Shown: positions 32,025 to 40,457 of the stretch, piece by piece
Numbering within the stretch: the first letter of the stretch is position 1
Layout: each line of letters opens with the position of its first letter
Assembly (NCBI RefSeq): GCF_007673095.1
Contig: NZ_VDYZ01000013.1
Location: forward strand, 59,186-123,185
Direction of reading: 5' to 3'
Origin: Corynebacterium glyciniphilum AJ 3170
GTDB taxonomy: Bacteria; Actinomycetota; Actinomycetes; Mycobacteriales; Mycobacteriaceae
Length of the DNA: 64,000 bases
Translations under genes and position numbers: made by a program
Notes under the pieces: model-generated
What the model saw: only the letters and a program-made list of their open reading frames with translations
Databases searched by the model: none
What the model was told of the DNA's origin: nothing

Positions 32025-32899
32025 CTGAGCCGTTTCAGCCGGTTGGTCCGACGCGCATGCAGCAGCGTGTCGGTGATGAAGACCAGCAGCGCCACCCAGA
32101 TGATGGCGAACCCGACCCAGCGGGCCGGTTCAATGTGTTCACCGACCACCAGCACGGCCCAGAGCATCTGCATCACCGGGGTGAGGTACTGCAGCATCCC
32201 GAGACTGGTCAACGACAGTTCATGGGCCGCACGGGCGAAGCACAGCAACGGCAGCGCAGTGATCGCACCCGCGGTGATCAGCAACAGAGCATGACCGACC
32301 CCGTGCCCACCCTGGACCATCGTGTTCTCCCCCTGGGTCTGCAGCCACGCCAGGAACAGCACCCCGACAGGCGCGAGAACCGCGGTCTCCGCCGTCAGCG
32401 ACTGCAGCGGAGTCAGCGGCACCCGCTTCTTCAGCAGCCCGTAACCGGCGAAGGACAGGGCCAGGCCGAGCGACACCACCGGTGGCGAACCCAGTGCCAC
32501 CGTGAGGATCACGACGGCCACCGCCGCGATACCGACGGAGACCCACTGCAGGGCTCTCAGCCGCTCCCGCAGGACCAGCACACCCAGTAACACGCTCACC
32601 AACGGATTGATGAAGTACCCCAGTGCGGCGTCGGCGACGTGGTCGTTGTTGACCGCGTAGATGTACAGTCCCCAGTTTCCCGCGATGAGCACCGCCGCCG
32701 CCGTGATACGCAGCCAGAGTGACAGCGGGATCCGTCGCGCCCACCGGAACCCGGTGGTGCACGCCATCACCACGACGACGAACGCCAGCGTCCACACGAA
32801 ACGGTGGGCCAGGATCTCCATCGGCACCGCCGGGCGCAGCAGGGGGAAGAACGCGGGGAAGAACCCCCACATCAGGTAGGCGAGCACACCCCAGATCAC
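32021..32899 (-). CDS. rarD: RarD-type EamA/DMT superfamily transporter
   Basis: 292 residues, about ten hydrophobic segments in two EamA halves. Diagnostic RarD stretches are AYLMWGFFPAFF, EILAHRFVW, NWGLYIYAVNNDHVADAALGYFINPL (cited by its start NWGLYIYAVN) and ALPLLCFARAAHELSL. Substrate unknown; E. coli RarD was named for chloramphenicol sensitivity. Start overlaps the stop of the upstream hypothetical gene, which is part of the lspA-rluD-(hypothetical)-rarD run. Confidence 0.92.
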   Translation of the reverse strand: MIWGVLAYLMWGFFPAFFPLLRPAVPMEILAHRFVWTLAFVVVVMACTTGFRWARRIPLSLWLRITAAAVLIAGNWGLYIYAVNNDHVADAALGYFINPLVSVLLGVLVLRERLRALQWVSVGIAAVAVVILTVALGSPPVVSLGLALSFAGYGLLKKRVPLTPLQSLTAETAVLAPVGVLFLAWLQTQGENTMVQGGHGVGHALLLITAGAITALPLLCFARAAHELSLTSLGMLQYLTPVMQMLWAVLVVGEHIEPARWVGFAIIWVALLVFITDTLLHARRTNRLKRLS

Positions 32900-33570
32900 C
32901 GGATCTCCTCCCGGTCGGCCACGGTCACCGGTCTCAAACCGAACCGTCCGTACGCGGCGTCCGGTGGCAACGCCTCCACGGCGAGGACGTCGGGGCGATC
33001 GCTGAGCTCCTGCAGCTCCGCAGGCGTGCCGTGGACCAGGACGCCCAGGACGTCGAGCGTCGGGTCGTCCAGTCCGACCCCCGCACTCGCAGCGACCTGT
33101 TCCCGGGTGGCGGCGAACACGTCCTCACGCCGGTGGCCGTCCGCGGGCTCCGGTATCTCCCACCGCGACTCCGCGGACAACAGGGTGGACACCCGCAGCG
33201 CGGACATGCCGGAGAAGATCTCCGCGAGCTCATCCGGGTCGGCCGGCTCGACCGGAGACACCAGTGCCCACCGGGCGGCGTCGGCGGGCTCGGCGGGCTC
33301 AGCGTCCTGCACCGATTCAGCGGCCCGAGTGAGGTACTCCTCCACGGTCTCGCTGTTGTCCGGCCCGAGGACGTCACCGTTGATCGCCTGGGGACGGGAC
33401 ATGCGCTCCGAACTCGCCAGGGCGATCACCGTCACCGCCAGGCACACAAGACACACCACCGACAGCCACATGACCCAGGCGGGGCGGCGGGTGTCCTCCC
33501 ATTCCCGCCGACGACGTACCTTACGGTCCGGCGCGATCCGGCGGGACGGGCGGGGTCCGGCGGATGCCAT
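32896..33570 (-). CDS. Membrane-anchored hypothetical protein
   Basis: 224 residues: basic cytoplasmic N-terminus (about 30 residues, RKVRRRREWEDTRR), one transmembrane helix near residues 32-53, then an extracytoplasmic acidic domain of about 170 residues with no cysteine. No family recognised. Its start shares one base with the rluD stop (TGATG) and its end overlaps rarD, so it is expressed with them. Confidence 0.8.
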   Translation of the reverse strand: MASAGPRPSRRIAPDRKVRRRREWEDTRRPAWVMWLSVVCLVCLAVTVIALASSERMSRPQAINGDVLGPDNSETVEEYLTRAAESVQDAEPAEPADAARWALVSPVEPADPDELAEIFSGMSALRVSTLLSAESRWEIPEPADGHRREDVFAATREQVAASAGVGLDDPTLDVLGVLVHGTPAELQELSDRPDVLAVEALPPDAAYGRFGLRPVTVADREEIR

Positions 33571-34511
33571 CAGTTCACCTCCCGTAGGCGGTCGAGAGCC
33601 TCACGGAGATCCGCCGGGTACGGTGACTCGATGTCCATCCAACTGCCGTTCGGGTGGGTGAATCCGAGGTGGACGGCATGGAGCCACTGCCGCTCCAGCC
33701 CCAGGAACTCGGTGAGCGCCGGGTCGGAGCCGTACATGGGGTCCCCACAGCACGGATGGTGCAGGGCAGAGAAATGGACGCGGATCTGGTGGGTCCGGCC
33801 GGTTTCCAGATGTACCTTCACCAGGGTCGCCTGGCGGAACGCCTCGAGGGTCTCGTAGTGGGTGACGGCGTGTCGACCGTCCTCACGGACCGCGAACTTC
33901 CACCCCGCACCGGGGTGCCGCGCGATCGGTGCGTCGATCGTCCCCACCGTCGGGTCCGGATGCCCCTGGACCAGGGCGTGGTAGGTCTTGTCCACGGTGC
34001 GGTCACGGAACGCCCGCTTGAGCACCGTGTAGGCACGCTCGCTGGCGGCGACGACCATCACCCCGGACGTCCCGACGTCCAACCGGTGGACAATACCCTT
34101 GCGCTCCGGAGGTCCGGAGGTCGAGATGCGGAAACCGTCGGCCGCCAGGCCGGAGGTCACCGTCGGTCCTTCCCATCCGATCGTCGGATGCGCGGCGACC
34201 CCGACCGGTTTGTTCACCGCTATGATGTCGTCGTCGGCGTAGAGGATCTCCATCCCGTCGACATGTTCGGCGGGCTCGTCGGCGAGATCCCGCTCGGGCT
34301 CGGGCAGCGTGACGTCCAGCCAGGCGCCGGCCACCAACCTGTCCGATTTCCCCGCCGGACGGCTGTCCTGTGTCACGTCTCCTGCCTCGGCGAGTTCGGC
34401 GACGACGGTGCGCGACAGGCCGAGCAACTTCGACAGTCCGGCGTCCACGCGCATGCCCGCCAATCCGTCGGGCACCGGCATCATGCGCGACTCCCTGGGA
34501 CCCGCACTCAC
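33570..34511 (-). CDS. rluD: RNA pseudouridine synthase, RluD family
   Basis: 313 residues. S4 domain at about residues 18-75 ([15 protein letters not shown]), then the catalytic domain with the aspartate in [11 protein letters not shown] and the [10 protein letters not shown] motif. Probably modifies 23S rRNA helix 69, but RluC/RluA specificity cannot be separated by eye. GTG start overlaps the lspA stop by 4 bp; this lspA-rluD order is conserved in actinobacteria. Confidence 0.95.
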   Translation of the reverse strand: MSAGPRESRMMPVPDGLAGMRVDAGLSKLLGLSRTVVAELAEAGDVTQDSRPAGKSDRLVAGAWLDVTLPEPERDLADEPAEHVDGMEILYADDDIIAVNKPVGVAAHPTIGWEGPTVTSGLAADGFRISTSGPPERKGIVHRLDVGTSGVMVVAASERAYTVLKRAFRDRTVDKTYHALVQGHPDPTVGTIDAPIARHPGAGWKFAVREDGRHAVTHYETLEAFRQATLVKVHLETGRTHQIRVHFSALHHPCCGDPMYGSDPALTEFLGLERQWLHAVHLGFTHPNGSWMDIESPYPADLREALDRLREVN

Positions 34512-35026
34512 GACGGCTGCACCTCCTGCTCCTCGGCCCGGTCCTCTTGCCTGCTCTTCCTCGGCTCGATGAGCAGGGCGTACACCAGGTACACCACCAC
34601 ACCGACACTGATCGCCGCATCCGCGACATTGAAGATCGCGAAACTGCCGACGGAGACGAAGTCGACGACATGGCCGTGCAGTCCACCCGGGTCCCGGAAG
34701 ATCCGGTCGATCAGATTCCCTGCCGCTCCACCGCCGATCAGCCCCACCGCAGCGACCGCCCAGGGGTTACGCACCCGGAACGCCAGAACGATGCAGATCA
34801 GCACCGCGACCATCTGGATCACGGAGAACACCACGGTGGCACCCTCCCCCATGGAGAAGGCCGCGCCGGAATTGCGGATCAGGTACAACCGGGCGATATC
34901 GCCGATCACCGGGTACGCCGTAGTCGGCTCGAGATTCTCCACGACGAGCCACTTGGTGAGTTGATCGGCGGCGACGATGCCGAGCAGCGGGAAAAGCGCC
35001 CAGGGGCGGACGTTGAAAACAGTCAC
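34508..35026 (-). CDS. lspA: Lipoprotein signal peptidase
   Basis: Aspartic membrane protease cutting before the lipidated cysteine. 172 residues with four transmembrane helices. The catalytic aspartates are in GNLIDRIF and [18 protein letters not shown] is also conserved. The frame is open back to 35104, but GTG 35026 fits: TAAGAT ends 7 nt upstream, the family length is matched and overlap with the divergent lipoprotein gene is avoided. Confidence 0.95.
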   Translation of the reverse strand: MTVFNVRPWALFPLLGIVAADQLTKWLVVENLEPTTAYPVIGDIARLYLIRNSGAAFSMGEGATVVFSVIQMVAVLICIVLAFRVRNPWAVAAVGLIGGGAAGNLIDRIFRDPGGLHGHVVDFVSVGSFAIFNVADAAISVGVVVYLVYALLIEPRKSRQEDRAEEQEVQPS

Positions 35027-35033
35027 GGCGTCG

Positions 35034-35039
35034 ATCTTA
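35034..35039 (-). promoter_or_regulatory. -10 box for leaderless lspA mRNA
   Basis: TAAGAT on the minus strand ends 7 nt before GTG 35026. With the divergent box at 35084 it fills a 70-bp intergenic region. Confidence 0.55.
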
Positions 35040-35083
35040 TCGCGTCGCCGCCTGTGGACCTCAGTTGGTGCGCCGGCAGTTGG

Positions 35084-35089
35084 TACGCT
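35084..35089 (+). promoter_or_regulatory. -10 box for the divergent lipoprotein gene
   Basis: TACGCT ends 7 nt before GTG 35097; no ribosome site. It excludes the longer frame starting at 34977, which would run through lspA. Confidence 0.5.
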
Positions 35090-35096
35090 GACGGGC

Positions 35097-36032
35097 GTGC
35101 GCACTCAACGACGCGTGTCCCTGCGACGGGCACTTCTGCCGACCCTGCTGTCGACCCTGCTGACCGGGTCAGTCCTTACCGCGTGTTCCTCCGATGACGA
35201 CGCCTCGCCCGAAGCCCCCGTTGATGCCCCGGTTTCCGGGGTGTCTGTGACCGTCGACGACACCGGTGACACCCCGAGGGAGCCGTTGGTCTGGTTCAGC
35301 GACGCCGGGGAAAAGGAGACCGTCTTCCGTGCGACGCAGGGCTGGGGGCAGACCACCGAGGGCGACGGCAGTGACGAGGGTGAGGACGACCTGCCCTACG
35401 ACGACGTCACCATGGAGGTCCCTCTCACCTCGTCGAGCTCGACCGACGGAGATGAACTGGAAGCCACCGTCGTGGCAGGACGCCCCACGGGGGACAACAC
35501 CGACGGAAACGATGACCTGGCCACGGCTGAAGGGTTCACCATGAACCAGAAGTACAACCAGGACGGGCGGGTGACGTCCCGCGGATTCTCCGCCCCGGAA
35601 GGCGCATCGGACGCAGCACGGTCCAATGTGGAACGGTCCTTCACCCAGATGACTGACATTCCGGTCGTCTTTCCCGCCGACGACCTCGGGACCGGCGCAC
35701 GATGGACCGTGACCGGACAGGTCGAAGACCCGATGCTCGGTGTCTCGATGAGACAGGGCGTCACCTACACCCTGCTGTCTCGGGAGGGGTCGCGCATCGA
35801 ACTGGACGTGGACGTCGAGCGCACCCCCTCAGTCCAGAGGATGTCAGGTTCCGACCTGACGGTCACCGATTCCAGTAGTGAGTCCAACGGAAACATCACC
35901 GTCGACCTGCGACGCCCGGTGCCGGTGTCGGGAATGATCGAGACCACGACAAGCGTGACCTACGGTGAGACCGACTCTCCGGTCACCGTTGTGCAGACCT
36001 CGCGCACGAGGTCGAGCTGGGAACCTGCTTAA
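35097..36032 (+). CDS. Putative lipoprotein, DUF6263-like
   Basis: 311 residues. Signal sequence with lipobox VLTACSS (cysteine at about residue 29), acidic linker, then a beta-rich domain of about 270 residues with repeated strand patterns (VTVDDTGDTP, FPADDLGTGARWTV, TYTLLSREGSRIELDVDVE cited by start TYTLLSREG). The overall pattern resembles corynebacterial DUF6263 proteins, from memory. It lies next to lspA, which would process it. Function unknown. Its TAA is nested with the stop of the next, convergent gene. Confidence 0.82.
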   Translation: MRTQRRVSLRRALLPTLLSTLLTGSVLTACSSDDDASPEAPVDAPVSGVSVTVDDTGDTPREPLVWFSDAGEKETVFRATQGWGQTTEGDGSDEGEDDLPYDDVTMEVPLTSSSSTDGDELEATVVAGRPTGDNTDGNDDLATAEGFTMNQKYNQDGRVTSRGFSAPEGASDAARSNVERSFTQMTDIPVVFPADDLGTGARWTVTGQVEDPMLGVSMRQGVTYTLLSREGSRIELDVDVERTPSVQRMSGSDLTVTDSSSESNGNITVDLRRPVPVSGMIETTTSVTYGETDSPVTVVQTSRTRSSWEPA

Positions 36033-36637
36033 GCCGCGGGCTCCGCAGCAGGCACGTCACCCTCCGGAGCCGGTGCGTCCTGGGCAGGGGCCGGAGCATC
36101 GCCTTCCGGTGCCGGCGCGTCCTCGAGGAACGGTGCACATGTCTCGGGCACCTGGTCCGGTGCCACGTTACTGACCAGGGTGCATGCCCACTCCTGGGAC
36201 AGCTTCCACTGACCGTTGTCGTCAACGAACTTCACGCCCTGAATGAGCTGTGGCTCCTGGTCAGGCAGCGTCATGTTCATCGTGGTCTCGACGGTGTTCT
36301 CGACGGTGCCGGGCATGACCGGGTCAATCACCTCGAATGTCGCGCCCGATTCCTGCTTCGAGGCCGTCATCACGTCGAAGAGCTCCACGGCCTGCTCCCC
36401 GTTCTCCACGGTGTCGGCCTTCTCCTCGGCCGGGACGTCCGGGGCCACTGCACGGTCGAGGATCTCGCCGAGCTCCTGGGCCGTAGGCAACGGGGTCTGC
36501 TCGGTCGTCTGCTCAACTGTGGTTTCTGCGGCGGTGGTGTTGTCGTCGGCGTCGTCTGAGGAACAGGCGGTCGCGGACAGGCCGGCGGTGAGGGCGACGG
36601 CTGCGGCGATGGCGCGGGTTCGCTTCAATGATCTCAC
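36029..36637 (-). CDS. Putative lipoprotein with MTB12-like domain
   Basis: 202 residues. Lipobox SATACSS at the end of the signal peptide. Residues ~48-160 resemble the low-molecular-weight antigen MTB12 domain of mycolata (PTAQELGEILDRAV, then GVKFVDDNGQWKLS), with a cysteine pair (WACTLV and ETCAPF). C-terminal ~35 residues are Pro/Ala/Glu repeats (APAPEGD). GTG start has AGGAG 9 nt upstream. Surface location is expected; role unknown. Confidence 0.82.
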   Translation of the reverse strand: MRSLKRTRAIAAAVALTAGLSATACSSDDADDNTTAAETTVEQTTEQTPLPTAQELGEILDRAVAPDVPAEEKADTVENGEQAVELFDVMTASKQESGATFEVIDPVMPGTVENTVETTMNMTLPDQEPQLIQGVKFVDDNGQWKLSQEWACTLVSNVAPDQVPETCAPFLEDAPAPEGDAPAPAQDAPAPEGDVPAAEPAA

Positions 36638-36703
36638 GGTGACGAGGCTCCTTTTGCGTGTGGATGTACAACGGATGACGAGAGTCTACCGTCGAACAGG
36701 CGG

Positions 36704-36709
36704 TAGCCT
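36704..36709 (+). promoter_or_regulatory. -10 box for the asparaginase gene
   Basis: TAGCCT ends 8 nt before GTG 36718, favouring it over the TTG at 36709. Confidence 0.45.
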
Positions 36710-36717
36710 TGAAATCC

Positions 36718-37608
36718 GTGACTGACACGACTGCTGATACGCCCACCGTGCTCGCCACCGGCGGCACGATCTCCTGCACCTCGGACACCCTCGGTGACCT
36801 GGTGCCCACCCGGGGCATCCGTACTCTCCTCGACGACGCCGGTGTCCCCTTCTCCTCCGTGACCGCGCGGGACGTCCTGCGGCTCGATTCGTCGACGATG
36901 GGTCTTGCTGACCTCGACGCGCTTCTCGTTGAGATCCATGCAGCCCGAGAACACGGGCCCGTTGTGGTCACCCACGGCACCGACTCCATGGAGGAGACGG
37001 CCATGGCCGTCGACCGGCTCGTCGGAGGCCGGGTCGTCCTCACCGGCGCCCAACGGCCAGCGGACGACCCGTCACCCGACGGACCAGGTAATCTCCGCGA
37101 TGCCGTGGAAGCAGTCTCGTGCATCGAGGCTCCGAGCGTGGTCTTCGGCGGCCGGAGGTCCCCTGCCTACGGTGTCCGGAAAATCCACACCACGGCAGAT
37201 GTGGCTTTCGATGCCCCCTCGATCCCCCGCCCAGCGGCCCTGGCTACGGCACCGGTGCCGCTGGACGGTCTTCGCGTTGACGTCGTCGCAGCGTACCAGG
37301 GTGCCGACCCTGCCGCGGTGAGGTCGGCACTGAGTGCAGGGGCCGACGGTGTCGTCATCGCCGCTTTCGGTTCCGGGAATGTCGGAGCCCTGGCCGACGG
37401 GGTCGCCGATGCCCTGGCCGACGGGGTCCCTGTGGTGGTGGCCAGCCGGGTCCCGACAGGTGGAGTTCAGCTGGTCTACGGCGGCGCAGGCGGAGGACGC
37501 AGCCTCGCCAGGGCAGGAATCCGGTCCGCCGGCGAGCTCACCCCGCCACAGGCGCGGATGGAGCTCCTGTGCGAACTCGCGGTCAAACGCGCACAGCTGC
37601 TCCGCTAG
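36718..37608 (+). CDS. ansA: L-asparaginase
   Basis: Hydrolyses asparagine to aspartate and ammonia. 296 residues with both catalytic threonine motifs: VLATGGTIS near the N-terminus and VVTHGTDSMEETA near residue 85. AAFGSGNVG occurs in the C-terminal domain. No signal peptide, so a cytoplasmic enzyme. Shorter than many (about 320-330). Its TAG stop is nested with the stop of convergent dinB. Confidence 0.92.
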   Translation: MTDTTADTPTVLATGGTISCTSDTLGDLVPTRGIRTLLDDAGVPFSSVTARDVLRLDSSTMGLADLDALLVEIHAAREHGPVVVTHGTDSMEETAMAVDRLVGGRVVLTGAQRPADDPSPDGPGNLRDAVEAVSCIEAPSVVFGGRRSPAYGVRKIHTTADVAFDAPSIPRPAALATAPVPLDGLRVDVVAAYQGADPAAVRSALSAGADGVVIAAFGSGNVGALADGVADALADGVPVVVASRVPTGGVQLVYGGAGGGRSLARAGIRSAGELTPPQARMELLCELAVKRAQLLR

Positions 37609-38960
37609 CGGAGACTGTCCAGCGGATCGGCGGGACGGAGAGCCGGGTCATCGACGGCCAGCGACCTCGCCCTCCCCGGACCCGTTGACCGGGTCTCGAA
37701 CCGCACGCTCACCACTCCCGCCCCGGTTCCCTGGACCCAACCGTGCCCGAATTCCGCGTGGTGCACGTCCACGGTCGGCCGCCAGGACACCGGCTGGATG
37801 CCGTGTTCCTCGTCCTCCTGGCCCGTCGCCTCGTCGGCCACGTCATCGAACTCTGATTCGGTAGCGACCTCTGCTCCCGGGACGGCCACACCTGGTTCAG
37901 GGAAGAGGACAGCCTGGCGCTCCTCGGTGAGTCCGGAAAGACTCACACCGACCAGACGTACCGCACCGGAGACTTCGGGACGTGGAACAACTGAGCGTGC
38001 TGCTGCGATGATCTCGTCCAGGTCATCTGTGGGCGTGATCAGTGTCGTGGACCGGGTGTGGGCCTTGAAGTCCGCGGTCCGGGTCTTCACCGTCACCGTC
38101 CGCGCCGCCCGTCCGTCGCCGAGCAGACGGTGGCGTGCTGCGGTGGCCGCACGTACCAGGACCGGGTCGACGTCCACGGTCGTCGTTGCGTCGGTCTCGA
38201 GTGTGCGCTCCGCAGACACCTGCTTGGCGCGGGCGCGGGGGGCGACAGGCCGTGAATCCCGCCCGCGGGCGTACCCCTGGACCTGCAGCCCCACCGAGCC
38301 GAGGAGCCCTTTGACGTCGACGTCGTCCATGTCGGTGAAGTCGCCGATCGTGGTAACGCCGACTTCTGCCAGCTTGTTCTGTGCGACCGGTCCGATACCC
38401 CACAACTCACCGACCGGACGGGTCGCGAAAACCTCCGCCCTCCGTTCGACGCCCACGACTGTCACACCATGGGGTTTGGCGAGGTCAGACGCCATCTTGG
38501 CATCCATTTTCGTGGATGCCACGCCGATGGAACACGGCAGTCCGACCTCGTCATCCACCCGCGTCTGCAGGTCCCGCGCCCAGTGCTCAACCTCCTGGGG
38601 GGTACGTCCCCCCAAGGATTCGGGCTCGACGAAACCTTCGTCGACACTCAGCTGCTCGACGGTGTCGCCTTCTCTGCCGAGCAACTCGAAGACCTGTGCG
38701 GACACTGCGGAGTACACCGCGAACCGTGGTGTCACGACGACAGCTTTGCCACGGCACAACCGGACCGCCTGCTGCATGGGCATGGCGGACCTGGCCCCGT
38801 AGACACGGGATTCGTATGAGGCGCCTGCGACAACCCCGCGTCCTGAAGCGCCCCCGACCAGGACCGGACGACCCGCCAGCGTTGGCCGCGTCAACTGCTC
38901 GACGGAGGCGAAGAACGCGTCCATGTCGAGGTGGACCACCCACCGCTGCCTGGTGTTCAT
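37605..38960 (-). CDS. dinB: DNA polymerase IV, Y-family
   Basis: Translesion polymerase. 451 residues. Catalytic motifs HLDMDAFFASVEQ and QLSVDEGFVEP are intact, with the YSAVSAQVF finger motif. A C-terminal extension of about 70 residues (HGWVQGTGAGVVSVRFETR cited by HGWVQGTG) matches the extra domain of mycobacterial DinB1. ATG 38960 is preferred over 38999: TAGAAT lies 7 nt upstream. It follows the DUF222-HNH gene by 35 bp. Confidence 0.95.
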   Translation of the reverse strand: MNTRQRWVVHLDMDAFFASVEQLTRPTLAGRPVLVGGASGRGVVAGASYESRVYGARSAMPMQQAVRLCRGKAVVVTPRFAVYSAVSAQVFELLGREGDTVEQLSVDEGFVEPESLGGRTPQEVEHWARDLQTRVDDEVGLPCSIGVASTKMDAKMASDLAKPHGVTVVGVERRAEVFATRPVGELWGIGPVAQNKLAEVGVTTIGDFTDMDDVDVKGLLGSVGLQVQGYARGRDSRPVAPRARAKQVSAERTLETDATTTVDVDPVLVRAATAARHRLLGDGRAARTVTVKTRTADFKAHTRSTTLITPTDDLDEIIAAARSVVPRPEVSGAVRLVGVSLSGLTEERQAVLFPEPGVAVPGAEVATESEFDDVADEATGQEDEEHGIQPVSWRPTVDVHHAEFGHGWVQGTGAGVVSVRFETRSTGPGRARSLAVDDPALRPADPLDSLR

Positions 38961-38967
38961 TCCACCG

Positions 38968-38973
38968 ATTCTA
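38968..38973 (-). promoter_or_regulatory. -10 box for leaderless dinB mRNA
   Basis: TAGAAT on the minus strand ends 7 nt before ATG 38960. No SOS box is evident beside it. Confidence 0.55.
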
Positions 38974-38995
38974 GGCAGTACGTTGTCCGGGGCCC

Positions 38996-40336
38996 TCAAA
39001 AAGGCACCAGCTCTTCCGCCTCTGCCTCAGCTACGGCGTCTTCAATGTCGGCGAGCCACCGCAATCTCGCCGCATTATGGCTCGCCAGGGTCCGCACCTT
39101 ACGGTGCAGTCGCGAGTCGAAGTCGAGGACAGCATCCGCCAACGGTCCCGTCGGCGTCGAGACGTAGACATGGCCGTCCTCCACGCTGGTCCACCAGTCC
39201 GAGCCGTCCGGATTGAGGGTAACGTCGTACAGCCCCCGGGTCTTGAGACTGTGACACCCGGGGCACAAGGAGTGCATCGCCCACGTCGCGGTCTTTCCGC
39301 CCGGAGACACGTCCTCGATTTCGCCGTCTCCGCCAGTCCACCTGGTGACGTGGTCGAGTTGGGCGGTGGCGGCAGGACTGTCGCATCCCGGGAATCTGCA
39401 GGTGCCGTCTCTGCCGGCATCGGTCGCGCGCTGATGCTCGGACGGAGAGTAGCCGGAGACCTCACTGTGGCCGACGACGCACAGGTCAGTGACCCGCGCC
39501 ATCCACCGCTCAGTGGCGACCTCGTGCAGCCAGGTGCTCTCCAGGTGCATCCGGCCGTTGTCGAGGTTCCGGTAGCAGTTCAGCGTGACAGAGACGTCGC
39601 CCGCTCTGCCGTGCACCAGGTCGAGCAGTGCGCGGGACCTGCTGCACTTCCGTGCCGCGGCGACCGCGTCGATGATGCGGATCATGCCCACCCCCTCGTC
39701 TGTCGGGAGAGTGACATGGAAGGTCGTCGCCGCATCTCCGCGGGTATCCACCGCGAAGTCGAGCTGATGCTGCGGCGGTGGCGGTTCACCCCGGCCTTCC
39801 GGGTCAAGAGGACGTGCCGACGGCTGGATTTCGGCGATGACCTCCTGTGCCAGTCGACGCAGTGTGACCACCCCCGGCACGGCCTGACGAGGCATGACGG
39901 GGGTCACCAGAGCCACAATGCCCCGCTCGACCTCGTCAAGATGTTCGTCATCCACTGCTGCAACCGAGTCAGCGAGCGCCCGAAGGTGGTCGAAGGAGAA
40001 AGCGCCACCCTGCAGATGTCGCCCCAACACTCTCATCCGGGTGATCATCGTGCCGATGTCACAGTAGGCCAGCGCCTTCCCCTTGGAGACCCCGAGCCCC
40101 ACAGACAGCTTCCTGACATGACGGGACACTTCGCTGGACGGTGACGGTGCCGCGTCACGCGCTATATCGAGCTCCAGCCGGTTGATCTCCCTCTTCGCGC
40201 TGTACATTGCCTCCTGGGCACTCACCGCCCAGCACGGCTCATCGAGGTCCTCCTCGACATATTCGACATCACAGTCGAAACACAGCTCCTCGTAATCACG
40301 TTCGATAACACTGAGATCCGCCCTACCCTGCACCAT
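38996..40336 (-). CDS. DUF222 and HNH endonuclease domain protein
   Basis: 446 residues of the 13E12-repeat/DUF222 type common in multiple copies in mycolata. The DUF222 helical part covers about residues 60-300; the HNH region at ~315-370 has CRFPGCDSPA, QLDHVTRW, SLCPGC and HSLKTRG, so two zinc-binding CxxC-like pairs and the HNH histidines are present. Natural function unknown; often regarded as mobile or repetitive. ATG has AGGGGA 7 nt upstream and a good promoter at 40381-40409. Confidence 0.92.
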   Translation of the reverse strand: MVQGRADLSVIERDYEELCFDCDVEYVEEDLDEPCWAVSAQEAMYSAKREINRLELDIARDAAPSPSSEVSRHVRKLSVGLGVSKGKALAYCDIGTMITRMRVLGRHLQGGAFSFDHLRALADSVAAVDDEHLDEVERGIVALVTPVMPRQAVPGVVTLRRLAQEVIAEIQPSARPLDPEGRGEPPPPQHQLDFAVDTRGDAATTFHVTLPTDEGVGMIRIIDAVAAARKCSRSRALLDLVHGRAGDVSVTLNCYRNLDNGRMHLESTWLHEVATERWMARVTDLCVVGHSEVSGYSPSEHQRATDAGRDGTCRFPGCDSPAATAQLDHVTRWTGGDGEIEDVSPGGKTATWAMHSLCPGCHSLKTRGLYDVTLNPDGSDWWTSVEDGHVYVSTPTGPLADAVLDFDSRLHRKVRTLASHNAARLRWLADIEDAVAEAEAEELVPF

Positions 40337-40380
40337 GATCTTCCCCTCATCGCTGCGGACACCACCCTCGACTGCCTCTT

Positions 40381-40409
40381 ACTCTACCGAATCTGTGTTC
40401 GATCAGCAA
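40381..40409 (-). promoter_or_regulatory. Promoter of the DUF222-HNH gene
   Basis: Minus strand: TTGCTG (40404-40409), a 17-bp spacer, TAGAGT (40381-40386). It lies just beyond the ileS terminator, so the gene has its own unit. Confidence 0.65.
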
Positions 40410-40410
40410 G

Positions 40411-40445
40411 AGGAAAAAGAACCCCGGACGGATTCCCGTCCGGGG
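40411..40445 (-). terminator. Intrinsic terminator of ileS
   Basis: Perfect 9-bp stem CCCCGGACG/CGTCCGGGG with a 6-nt loop, followed on the minus strand by TTCTTTTTCC. It starts 13 nt after the ileS stop. Confidence 0.92.
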
Positions 40446-40457
40446 CGCGAGGTGGGG

